Shown piece after piece: positions 11,780 through 21,478 of a stretch of 64,000 bases of DNA (position 1 is its first letter; each line of letters begins with the position of its first letter). The notes below the pieces were generated by a model. The model saw only the letters and a program-made list of their open reading frames with translations, made no database searches and had not been told where the DNA came from. The translations under genes and the position numbers were made by a program. The stretch spans positions 98,529,805 through 98,593,804 of the forward strand of contig CM040428.1 in assembly GCA_022702705.1 (NCBI GenBank). The letters are read 5' to 3'. The stretch comes from Papilionanthe hookeriana x Papilionanthe teres. Taxonomy: Eukaryota > Streptophyta > Magnoliopsida > Asparagales > Orchidaceae.

Positions 11780-11995
11780 TTCTACTTATGCACGCGGCGC
11801 CGCGTCAACCTCGGCAGCTCCGAAAGCTCACGCGTCACACTGTGATTCGGCGCCGCCATCTGACTCAGCTCTCTAGGGGCCCGCTGTTACGTACCATTGC
11901 GCTGTCCGGCTTGATCTCGACCGTCCGCTCGATACACGCGTGATCTAACGGCTCCTAGTCATCGTCTACGACTGGTGAGCACCCTTGACCGTCCA
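11780..11995 (-). other. GC-rich block in the E1 3' LTR leader
   Basis: A sharp GC-rich island in AT-rich sequence, with CACGCGGCGCCGCG, CCGTCCGCTCGATACACGCG and several CpG-rich motifs. Counterparts lie at 22715-22920, 52345-52510, 62390-62590 and, inverted, about 30740-30920. In the sense direction it lies about 600-800 bp downstream of the TATA-like box, so it would be transcribed as leader or intron. Confidence 0.6.
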
Positions 11996-12160
11996 CACTC
12001 AAACCCTAATATCTCTCTCGATTCTCAATGGATTTTCGAGTTCTTATACTCTATCGATTCGTCTTGAAGAGACGAACACATCCATACGATTTATAAGCTA
12101 TGAAATTTTACCAAACAAAATGGAGAATTGCTGGAAGCTCAGGAGGAAGAATGAGTTCAT

Positions 12161-12162
12161 AC
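12161..12162 (-). promoter_or_regulatory. conserved splice donor candidate in E1 3' LTR leader
   Basis: On the minus strand the sequence reads GAGCAAAG|GTATGAACTC, a good plant 5' splice site. The same motif is at 23087-23088, 62596-62597 and 52660-52661, and CCAAG|GTATAG is at 30594 in the + strand LTR. It lies about 430 bp downstream of the TATA-like box here. Confidence 0.5.
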
Positions 12163-12585
12163 CTTTGCTCAGAGAAGTGAAGCTTCGATCTGAGAGTTGT
12201 GTCACCTTCGATTGAGGCCAAGCAAGCTCCAGATGAAGTTTCTGACTCTAGGGAATTGTCTAAGTATGAAAGTGACCAAGGCCGATCACAAAGCTTGGAG
12301 GCTGGAAGCAATGGCTGGCCTGGTGAGGGGGCTTTTGCTGGGGAACTTCTCCTCTTGCTCTGGTGAAGGTGTTGGGTCAATTAATTTGGAGATTGGCTCA
12401 CTGTGGTGAAGTGTCCAATTTTTTGGGTGGATTTTCAACTCAAAAATTGAGCTCACAGAGGGGGTTTTAGGGCTGGGTTTCAGTGGGGATCAAGTTATCT
12501 ATATCTGGAGAGGGATCTGGAGTGATTTTGGCAGAGTTTTGGTAAGGTTTGGTTCAACACCTCCTTTGGCCGAGAGGTGGTGGTG

Positions 12586-12593
12586 TTTAAATA
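12586..12593 (-). promoter_or_regulatory. TATA-like box of E1 3' LTR
   Basis: Minus-strand TATTTAAA within CCTCTATTTAAACACCACC. It is identical at 23512-23519 and nearly identical at 63022-63029. The + strand LTR E5 has TATAAAAA at 30118 in the matching position and orientation. Confidence 0.5.
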
Positions 12594-14959
12594 GAGGTGG
12601 CTGGAGGGCTTCCCATGGGCAATTGGATGCTGGGATCAGCTGCTCAGGGGTGGAGAAGAACAGCCATGGTGTCCACTTAGGTTGGGACAGCTCAGCCAGT
12701 GGGTTTGAATTTTTTGAACCCAAATAAGGCTCTCAGCCTGGTGTTTTCCGTCGGCTGTGGTGGCTGGCCAGCCAGGCATGGGTCACCATCTGACTCAGTG
12801 TGGTCAGGGCTGGAAGTTGGTTCAATCAATTGGGGTTTGACAGGTGTAAAGGGTTTGATTTAAATGGTATAGGGGGAAGTTCATTTTGGGCTTGGTTTGC
12901 CAACTCATGGTTTAAGCTAGGTGCACCTCCCCAAGGCTGGTTTAGGGTGAAGAGAAAGTCACTTGGGTCAGCTTGATTAGTGGGGTCAAGTCACAATCCA
13001 AGTATAATTAGGCTTAAGCAAGATTAGGGGATACATGACAGTTTTTAATCACTCCTAAGGGAATCATAAAAGTGTTTCCTCCTTTTTCCATTTAGGGAGT
13101 GGTGATAAGTCAAATCTCTCATGGCTTTCATGTGGCTTGTGCATGGCTCCAAGGACTCCATTTGGCTTAGGGATAGCTTGGCTCATTTACATGGAAATGG
13201 ATTTTGGGATTTTTGATGAATTTAGGGGAAATTGGCATGAGGCTTAATTTAGGATAATTTGATAACGAGTTTGAAACTTAGAGAATGATTTAAATCAAAG
13301 GGATGATGAGAGGAAATCTCATGTGGGCTTTGGAATGGATTTTGGGCTTTTTGAATTTTGATGAAAATGGGCTTTTAAAGGATTTATGGAAGTGGGCTTT
13401 TAGATTTTAAAATGGGCTTTTGGATGAAAGTTTTGTGAAGGACCATGCCAAATAAATGTTGGGTTTTGTTTAGGGATGTGTCATGAGTGATTTGGAACAA
13501 ATTTGAAGTGATTTTGAATTGAATTGGGTTTAATGTGGGTCTTTTAGTAAAGGGGCCAAAGTGGTTCAAATTGGGCTAACTTGGTTTAAGGTTGGGCTAA
13601 AGTTGGATTTGATGTAAAATTAATGTTGAGAAATGTTTATGGGAGTGTCACAAATAGTTTTCAACTTTGGTTGAGCTTTGATTTTGGGATTTGGGCCCAT
13701 TTGGGTTAGGTTTGGGCTTAGGTCAATTTAAGGGATTTTGGTTTTGGATTAGGTTTAGGTGGAGTTTAGGTTCAAATTTTGGGCAAATCAAGTTATTTTT
13801 TTGTTTATGGGGGTGTTAGGAAGGCCATAGAATAGATTTGGGGCCAATTGGAGTTGAATTGGGTTGGTTTGAGCTAGGTTTAGGTCATGGGCCAAAATTG
13901 GGCCTTAGGCTTCAAATAGAAATTGAGCTCAAATGTCAATCAAATTGGACTTGGATTTGGTCTAAATTGATGTTGAGGATATTGAATTGAAGTTTAGAAT
14001 TGAATTGGACTATAATTTAGGTCCATTGGGGTGGTTTGTTTTGACATTGGGTTCACTTGGGTTAAAAATGGGTCAAATTGGGGGGTTTTAGTAAAAGTGG
14101 GGTAAATTGGCAAATTTGGCCTATTGTGTAGTTGAACAAAATGAAATTTGGAATATTTGAGATTTTTTGGAATTTTCTGGGAATTTGTAGAAATTTTTTG
14201 ATTTTTGGGGTAGAAGGGTACTTTGGTAATTTTGGGGGGTTTAGGGGTATTTTTGGAGATTTTGGTATTTTTGGCCAAAGGTTGTCAATTTGATTGGTGG
14301 GAAGTGTTTAGGATTGATTTTGAGGAACCTTGGGTAATTTACTCAATTTTGCAAATTTTGGGTCATTTCAAGGGTATTTGGTAGGTTTGGTGGGTCCGGC
14401 GCCACAGGGGTCAAAAATTGAAATTTTGAAAAAAAAAAAGATTGATGAAATGTGAGTGGAATAGAATCATTTTGTTTGAGCCATGAAGCCATATTAAGTC
14501 CATATAAGCCATGAGAGGACTCATTTGAGGCATTCACTATGTTGTTCCTAACCCTCTTAGCCAGAGGCTTAGGGGTTAAGGACCATCCATATGAATTACC
14601 TACATGAGTCAGGAAGTCAAGTTTGGGGAGAGTGTGGTTTTAGGACTTGGAATGTGTGTGAGAGTGTAGTGTATTTGCAAGTCAACCCTCACCAGACCAG
14701 GCCTCCCAGGGTATTCCTAAGGTCAAAAAGTCCTATAGGGAACTCATCCTTTAAACCTCCACATTTGATTTCAACCCTCTAGGTGATTAGGGGTCTACAA
14801 TCAAGCTTGTAGGGTTTGCGGGGAGTTAAGAGGTGTTTGAATTTCTAAGTGGTGGGTTCCATTTCTAGTCCTCTAAGATTAGTCGAAAGGAAAAGCCTAA
14901 GGCTAGATCCTAAGTACTAAAGAGAGAAGCAAAAGACCTCATCAAAAATGAGGTCAACA

Positions 14960-15330
14960 AATGGACCCCCGATAGGTGGGGTGTGCTAACCAAGCACACC
15001 GCGCGTATTGGCGTTGACCGTAGAGATCAACAAAACCAACACGGATGTCCAAGTGACAAACTCGGGACGAAGTAGAAGAATTTCCGCTGGGGAGTATCAG
15101 GTATATTTCCAAGACTGGAGATTCCTGAACTCTCGCTAGGGAATGGAAAAGGAGGTGAACTCCAAATACAAGATCTGGGGAATTCAATTTAGATTTCAGT
15201 TTACTATTTAAATTTCAAGTTTCAATGTGTGAGTTTAGATTTCGATTTGTTCTGAGTTTCAATTTCGATTGAAGTTTAATTTAAAATCGATTTAAGGAAA
15301 TTTTGAATTTGAAATTTGGATTTGAAATGA
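14960..15330 (-). other. 3' UTR end and polypurine-tract region of E1
   Basis: Immediately outside the LTR the sense strand reads GGGGGTCCATT|TGTTGACC. The same boundary occurs in E3 at 55042-55052. The G run is the best polypurine-tract candidate, though TCCATT before the LTR makes it imperfect. The rest is non-coding and conserved with E3 up to about 15070. Confidence 0.45.
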
Positions 15331-15339
15331 GAATTGAAA

Positions 15340-17520
15340 CCTGGGTTTCAACCTCGGGATTGCGAAGAGAACATGAATTTAGGTATCAGTCTCGGAGTGA
15401 GAATCAGAGTTTAAGTATCGACGGAAAAAGGGTGAGAATCAGAATTTAGGTATTGATCTCGAGAGAGTGAGATTTGAAATTTAAGTGTCAAACCTAAAAG
15501 AGAATCGAAATTTAGATAGGGATCTCGAATGAGAGTCGGAATTTAGGTACCGGCCTCGGAGGAAGAGATCTGAAATTTAGGTACCAGTCTCAGAAATTTA
15601 GAATTGAAATTTACGTATCAATTAGAAAGAGAATCAAAATTTAGGTATGGATCTCGAATGAGAGTCAGAATTTAGGTACCGACCTCGAAGGAAGAGAACT
15701 GGAATTTAGGTACCAGTCTCAGAATTTAGAATTGAAATTTAGGTACCAATTCGAAAGAGAATCGAAATTTAGGTATCGATCTCGAATGAGAGTCGGAATT
15801 TAGGTACCGACCTCAAAGGAAGAGAACCGGAATTTAGGTACCGCTCTCGGAATTTAGAATTGAAATTTAGGTATCAATTTGAAAGAGAATCGAAATTTAG
15901 GTATCGATCTCGAATGAGAGTCGAAATTTAGGTACCGACCTCGAAGGAAGAGAACTAGAATTTAGGTACCAGTCTTGTAAGAGAATCAAAATTTAGGTAT
16001 CGATTTCGAATGAGAGTCGGAATTTAGGTACCGACCTCGAAGGAATAGAACTGGAATTTAGGTACCAGTCTCGAAATTTAGAATTGGAATTTAGGTATCA
16101 ATCGAAAGAGAATCGAAATTTAGGTATCGATCTCGAATGAGAGTCGGAATTTAGGTACCGACCTCGAAGGAAGAGAACTGGAACTTAGGTACCAGTCTCG
16201 GAATTTAGAATTGAAATTTAGGTATCAATTCGAAAGAGAATCGAAATTTAGGTATCGATCTCGAATGAGAGTCGAAATTTAGGTACCGACCTTGAAGGAA
16301 GAGAACTGGAATTTAGGTACCAGTCTCGAAAACTTAGAATTGAAATTTAGGTATCAATTCGAAAGAGAATTGAAATTTAGGTATCGATCTCGAATGAGAG
16401 TCGGAATTTAGGTACCAACCTCAAAGGAAGAGAACTAGAATTTAGGTACCAGTCTCGGAATTTAGAATTGAAATTTAGGTATCAATTCGAAAGAGAATCG
16501 AAATTTTGGTATCGATCTCGAAAGGAAAGAACTGGAATTTAGGTACCAGACTCGAAAATTAGAATTGAAATTTAGGTATCAATTCGAAAGAAAATCAAAA
16601 TTTAAGTATCGATCTCGAATGAGAGTCAGAATTTAGGTACCGACCTCAAAGGAAGAGAACTGGAATTTAGGTACCAGTCTCGGAATTTAGAATTGAAATT
16701 TAGGTATCAATTCGAAAGAGAACCGAAATTTAGGTATCGATCTCGGAATGAGAACTGGAATTTAGGTACCAGTCTCGGAAATTTAGAATTGAAATTTAGG
16801 TATCAATTCAAAAGAGAATTGAAATTTAGGTATCGATCTCGAATGAGAGTCGGAATTTAGGTACCGACCTCGAAGGAAAAGAATTGGAATTTATGTACTA
16901 GTCTCGGAATTTAGAATTGAAATTTAGGTATCAATTCGAAAGAGAATCGAAATTTAGGTAGCGATCTCAGAATGAGAACTGGAATTTAGGTACTAGTCTC
17001 GAAAATTTAGAAATGAAATTTAGGTATCAATTCTAAAGAGAATCAAAATTTAGGTATCGATCTCGAATGAGAGTCGGAATTTAGGTACCGAGCTCGAAGG
17101 AAGAGAACTGGAATTTAGGTACCAGTCTCAGAATTTAGAATTGAAATTTAGGTATCAATTCGAAAGAGAATTGAAATTTAAGTATCGATCTCGAATGATA
17201 GTCGGAATTTAGGTACCAACCTAGAAGGAAGAGAACAGGAATTTAGGTACCAGTCTCGGAATTTAGAATTGAAATTTAGGTATCAATTCGAAAGAGAATC
17301 GAAATTTAGGTATCGATCTCGAAAAGAGAGTCGGAGTTTAGGTACCGACCTCGAAGGAAGAGAACTGGAATTTAGGAACCAGTCTCGGAATTTAGAATTG
17401 AAATTTAGGTATCAATTCGAAGGAGAATCGAAATTTATCTATCGATCTCGAAAAGAGAGTCAGAATTTAGGTACCAACCTCGAAGGAAGAGAACTGGAAT
17501 TTAGGTACCAGTCTTGGAAT
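15340..17520. repeat. ~128-bp higher-order tandem array in the E1 3' UTR
   Basis: About 17 copies of a ~128-bp unit made of four related ~32-bp subunits, each starting GAATTTAGGTA or GAAATTTAGGTA and differing after it (CCAGTCTCGG, TCAATTCGAAAG, TCGATCTCGAATG, CCGACCTCGAAGG). The TTAGAATTG landmark recurs with steps of 127-129 bp, with some units missing a subunit. The first units (15340-15600) are more degenerate. It lies between the ALKBH-like gene and the 3' LTR, the region known in Tat elements as a hypervariable 3' UTR that can seed satellites. Long apparent ORFs inside it are by-products. Confidence 0.9.
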
Positions 17521-18317
17521 TTTAATGAGAATTGGAAACTAGATCCAATCTTGAAGATTTATCTGTACGAAGAGGGACCCAATCCCATGCCATCAGAACC
17601 AAATCGAACAAAGTTCGTGGCTCCGTGTCGATAGAACTAGTCGATCCTCTAAGACACAGCAGCAAGAGAATTGAAAGGAGCTGACAAGGGTACCAAGCAA
17701 AAAAAAGACTTGACTTAACGACAAGTCGAAGAGAATATTCAAATTTCAAAAGAGTTTCAAACAGATTTTAATTGAGGAAAGAACTGAAAGGTTCGAATCA
17801 GAGGATTCAGATCAGAATTCAATTTGAGATTTAGATTTGTTTTGCTTGTCCTTTAAGGATCCCATTTTTTTTTATTTATGTTGCTTATTTAGTGTTCATG
17901 TGAATTTTGAAGTTCATTTTAATATTCGGATTTTTAGGAAAAATTCTCATTTATTTTCTTTTCTTTCTTTTTCTTCGTTCAACGTTCATTTAACTCTAAT
18001 GGCGTTTCCCAGTCAATTTGCACAAAAAGAGGTGAAGGCAAAATATGACGTAGTCGTTTTCATTCTAACTTGTTAAAAGTACATCATACAACTTGATCTA
18101 GTCATGATGACATTTTCCTCAGAAATTTAATGTCTCATACAATCCATGTAAATCCAAAACGGACTGTGTAAACTTCTTACTGATCCATTCAAAAGCGTCT
18201 GTCAAAAAATCCATGTCCGAATAGTAAGAAACAAGGGTAAAAACATCACCTTCCAAGCCATCCTTGGCAGGAATGCCGCATGGATATGCATTGGAGGTGT
18301 GCTATTTCCCATGTAAC
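17521..18317 (-). other. 3' UTR of E1 downstream of the ALKBH-like gene
   Basis: No gene is visible. Parts align loosely with 57111-57950 in E3, including a T/C-rich tract ending TTCTTCGTTC (17960-17980 versus 57570-57606). I see no clear regulatory element. Confidence 0.5.
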
Positions 18318-19058
18318 TCACAGCTCGTAGGGCCGGAGACTTTCCAATTCTAGATCTGGCTGAAAGTAGTAAGGCATTTTTCTGTCGTTCATTCTTCTAA
18401 AAGTAACTGAGATCCGCTCAACAAACACTCCTGGAATGCAATGCTTCGCAACGTCTGCTCCGTTTCCTTTTAACACCAGGACGGAACCTACCGGTAGTGG
18501 TATCTCCACCGGCCCTCGGAACTCACCGGGGCCTGCAATCTGGAGGTTAGATCCGAACATGATGTTGCACTGGTTGACGAATGACACTGTGCAGAAGCGT
18601 CTAACAAAGTCATGATAGTCTATATGCGGAGGTATGCAGTTGCCTTCCTTGTAGATGTTAATAATGCAGCTGTTGGGTATGCTATCTGCAGGCAATACCC
18701 TCCATGTTATCATCCTTTTCACCATTCTCTTAATGATTCTTGGCATCGGATCCACCTCACTACAACAGAATATCCCTGGTGGATTTCCTTTTCTATCTAT
18801 GTCAAAATTGTAGCAACATCCGCATTGGATTGTAACTCTTCCCTTTCCTGGCATCCATCTTCGAGGTTCTGAATATGTCTTTTCTCTCAGGCGGCCAGCA
18901 CGACCCATTTTCTGCAAATCAAGGATGCAATCTACAATTTGTTGTTGCTCATAATCTGAGAAAATATTTGTATGCAGCTCAAGGCCTTCCAAGATGTTGA
19001 CCCTCTTGTCTCCAATTCTTTCAAAGTATTCAAAGGTTTTCTTCTCAACTAATTGCAT
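18318..19058 (-). CDS. ALKBH9/10-like 2-oxoglutarate/Fe(II) dioxygenase domain carried by Tat element E1
   Basis: This 246-codon frame contains a complete AlkB-fold domain of the plant ALKBH9/10 (RNA N6-methyladenine demethylase) type. Visible motifs, numbered from its first Met, are GLELHTNIF (25-33), a RRWMPGKGRVTIQ block (66-78) giving the nucleotide-recognition lid, NIYKEG (134-139), iron ligands H145-x-D147 in PPHIDYHD, distal iron ligand H206 in AKHCIPG, and the AlkB signature RxxxxxR (R215 to R221). All catalytic residues are intact. The family oxidatively removes methyl groups from RNA. The Met at 19058 is not necessarily the true start: the same frame stays open upstream to about 19350 through a Cys-rich segment. 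It lies between integrase and the 3' UTR array. A second copy's C-terminus is at 57951-58080. The ALKBH family call is firm; activity and role in the element are inferred. Confidence 0.85.
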   Translation of the reverse strand: MQLVEKKTFEYFERIGDKRVNILEGLELHTNIFSDYEQQQIVDCILDLQKMGRAGRLREKTYSEPRRWMPGKGRVTIQCGCCYNFDIDRKGNPPGIFCCSEVDPMPRIIKRMVKRMITWRVLPADSIPNSCIINIYKEGNCIPPHIDYHDFVRRFCTVSFVNQCNIMFGSNLQIAGPGEFRGPVEIPLPVGSVLVLKGNGADVAKHCIPGVFVERISVTFRRMNDRKMPYYFQPDLELESLRPYEL

Positions 19059-19776
19059 TTTCTCCAGCTCATATTCTAGGATTATCTGAAGTTCTCGGTG
19101 TCTAGTAACATACTTTCTTTTGCATGTCTTGGCTCCTCGGGGATAGTCTCTGTAGGGACATTCTCCGGGGTTGCTTTCGCAACAAGACTCTTCGGATCCG
19201 GTACATATGCTCGGCGTCGAGGTACCGACTATATTTCTGCTTTCCTTAGTATTTCTTTTATCTGTTCCGACTTTCTTGGAATTGACTTTCTTCTTTCTGG
19301 TTCCTGACGAACCGGTCTCCTTGGAGCATTTGCAATAATAGTATCCACTGTCTGTTCATATTGATCTTCTGCTAACTTGGTCAAATATTTGCGAATGCGA
19401 CGATTCTTATTTCTTCGCTGGGTAGCAGTGAGAGTAGCTCTCCTTACCCCTTGAATTTCTGTGGGTGCGGCGCTGACAAGCCTACCTTCTGCTGTGGCAA
19501 CCACGGACTTAACTTTCTTATCTTCTCCGGCTGCATGCGCGGCGTTTGCTTTTCTTTTCTTGTTGCTGGATTGGTGGCTCGGGCCACCCATTTTCATCAC
19601 TGTCTGGCTGTGAAGTTCTTCTCGATCAACTGGGATCCAATCATTTTCCTCTTATTGGAAGCCGGCTAGTGTGAAGTCTGAGTCAATCTCTATCACTGCT
19701 CCATCCTCACCCTCCTTTCATCAAGTGCTAGACTTACGCCATTTCTAATGTTTAGAACCAACCGCCCGTTCGACAT
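19059..19776 (-). pseudogene. N-terminal extension of the ALKBH-like protein, with frame breaks
   Basis: Reading from the first ATG after a splice acceptor (19776), the frame starts MSNGRLVLNI, is broken near 19710, continues in another frame with an acidic stretch (IEIDSDF), hits a stop at 19652-19654, then runs through a Lys/Arg-rich nuclear-localisation-like stretch (NKKRK, later RRNKNRRIRK). It then shifts near 19350 into the frame of the AlkB domain. That last part has a CKC motif (19326-19334), a second basic patch (RKKK) and a CC-x7-C...C cluster (from 19184 down to about 19125). The Cys spacing suggests a metal-binding module, but I do not recognise it. Three breaks suggest the full protein is no longer made from this copy. 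Confidence 0.6.
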
Positions 19777-19800
19777 TTCCCTGCGAAAAAAATAAGGAAA
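19777..19800 (-). promoter_or_regulatory. splice acceptor candidate before the ALKBH-like ORF
   Basis: On the minus strand a pyrimidine-rich run, CCTTATTTTTTTCGCAG, ends at 19781 and is followed by GGAAATG, placing the first ATG of the ORF 4 bases into the exon. This is an excellent plant 3' splice site located between integrase and the accessory gene, where a subgenomic mRNA acceptor would be needed. Confidence 0.55.
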
Positions 19801-20102
19801 GGATTAGGGGCTGTACTAAGAACAAGAACAATAAGAAAAAAAACACTTAAAAATTCTTATTCACTTCTTTTAAATTTAAAGAAAGTAGGAAGAGATGAGA
19901 AAATGTCAGGAATGAATGGATTTAAAGGGAAGATTGACATTTTATTATTATGATTTCCCATGTTCTCTTTTTAACATTTTCGTTGGTGAGATTTTTTTTT
20001 ATCCATTTTATTTCATTTTGGGTTCGGATCCACTCACAAAGTGATCACTTCACCTGTGTTTCTAGGGATAAGATTCTACTCTAGAAGCCACCCTTCGAAA
20101 CA
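19801..20102 (-). other. intergenic spacer between integrase and the ALKBH-like gene
   Basis: About 300 bp without coding potential. It would contain the branch-point region for the acceptor at 19781. Confidence 0.5.
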
Positions 20103-21478
20103 TCAGGTTGCGTAATACTTCTTTAAATACCGTCCGTTGATTGGAAGCATGGGTCGTTCTCCACGGCAATTCACAAGCTGGTAGGAACCTCCTTAGTAGA
20201 CTGTTTCGACCACGAACGGCCCTTCCCATGTTGGTTCAAACTTACCTTCTATCTTGTGGTGTGCAAGGATAGGTCTTCTGAGAACCAAAACCAAGTCACC
20301 GACTTTGAATGTCCTGTGACGGACTAATTTATCATGGGCCTGGATCATCTTCGCTTGATACAGTTCCAAATTCTACTGTGCGGAAAGTCTTTTCCCTTCC
20401 AAGCTTTCCAATTCTTCCAGTCGTAGTCTGGCATTTTCTTCTGTAGCGGTCTTTTTTGCAACTGCAATTCAGAGTGACGGAAGCTGAACTTCTAGGGGCA
20501 AGACGGCCTCGGACCCGTACACTAAAGCGTAAGGCGTAGACTGAGTAGGAGTCCTAAAAGTCATCCTGTAGGCCCATAAGGCTTCTAACAACTTCTCGTG
20601 CCAATTTCTCTTGTTGTCGTCCAAAGTTTTCTTTAAAATTTGAACGAGTGTTTTATTAAAAGCCTCAGCCAAGCCGTTTGCTCTTGGGTAGTAGATCGTT
20701 GAGTATCGCCAATCAATCCCGTGTCTTCTGACAAAATTGTTGATCTTTGTACTTTTGAATGCAGACCCATTATCTGAAATGATCCTGCCCGGTACCCAAA
20801 ATGGTAGACAACTTGGTTCTTGAAAAACTGTAGCACGTGGTGTGCCTTCACTTCTTTGAGTGGTATAGCTTCTGCCCACTTAGAAAAGTAGTCTGTAGCT
20901 GCAAGAATGAAGCGATGTCCTCTTGAAGAAGGTGGTTCTATCGGACCCACTATATCCGTGCCCCAACACTCAAATGGCCATGATGCGATTGTCGGATGTA
21001 GCACATTTGGGGGTTGGTGTAGAACCACTCCGTGCACTTGGCACTGGTGACAACTTTTGGCAACTTTCATACAATCGGTCATCATTGAGGGCCAGTAGTA
21101 CCCTAGTCTTTTAATCTTCATTTTCATTTTTGGACCCGACTGATGAGCGCCACAAAGTCCTGAATGTATTTCTTTAACGATTTCACGAGCCTCGGACCCG
21201 CTCAGGCATCTTAGCCACATCTGATCAAAAGACCTTCTGTATAATGTATTGTTTATTAATGCGTAAGACAGAGTTCTTTTCTTGATTTGATAGGCTAACG
21301 ACTTATTGTCAGGCAAGTTTCCTGTCTGCAAGTTGTCTATTAATGGCTGTCGCCAATCTTTTGAATTTTTTTTCACTGCTGCAATTGTTTCTTCTGCTTT
21401 TTTTTTCTGATTTGTGTATTGTATCCATGTCGAGCTGTGATAGGACCTGTCGTCCCTGAACTGACACTTCAACTGACT
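20103..21478 (-). pseudogene. Tat-type integrase remnant (5'-truncated, frameshifted)
   Basis: Integrase inserts the cDNA into host DNA. The first segment (from 21478 to about 20800) has the pre-integrase DWRQPLIDNL region and a zinc finger H106, H113, C144, C147 (HX6HX30CX2C). It also has the first catalytic Asp in GTDIVGP (D176). A one-base frameshift near 20800 moves the frame to the segment ending at 20469, with catalytic Asp in SDNGSAF and Glu in NGLAEAFN. The C-terminal domain (KVGDLVLVLRRP, WEGPFVV) continues in that frame to 20103 but has in-frame stops near 20472, in the middle and late. Reverse transcriptase and RNase H are absent because the deletion junction is at 21478. Sequence style (LYRRSF, MMTDCMKVAKSCHQCQ) is Tat rather than Athila. 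Confidence 0.85.

Larger units (their letters stand above)
7576..14959 (-). repeat. 3' LTR of Tat element E1 (7.4 kb)
   Basis: It begins (sense) TGTTGACCTC at 14959 and ends ATGCCAACA at 7576. The 14959 edge matches the edges at 25883 and 55041, and the 7576 edge matches 58082 in E4. Sense order is U3 with G/T-rich text (14959-12600), a TATA-like box at 12590, a conserved splice-donor-like site at 12162, a GC-rich block (11990-11780), an AT-rich leader, low-complexity AATTAAA repeats (10030-9834) and a 3' segment holding GGCGACCCCC near its end. ORFs inside it are short, and those shared with other copies follow from LTR homology. Confidence 0.85.

Noticed and set aside
11985..12215. 76-aa + strand ORF (similar one at 22911-23141)
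   Set aside because: Antisense to the LTR leader, maintained only through LTR homology; no recognisable domain.
12108..12380. 90-aa minus-strand ORF also present at 22932-23237
   Set aside because: The two copies are paired LTRs of one element, so similarity is expected without coding. The more distant E4 and E3 LTRs do not keep the frame.
15340..17520. Regularly spaced repeats considered as a CRISPR array
   Set aside because: The spacers themselves are repeats of a four-part unit, and the context is a plant retrotransposon 3' UTR.
17269..17634. 121-aa + strand ORF with RYRSRKES-type repeats
   Set aside because: Translation of the 128-bp array; the opposite strand is the sense strand of the element, and the frame ends with the array.
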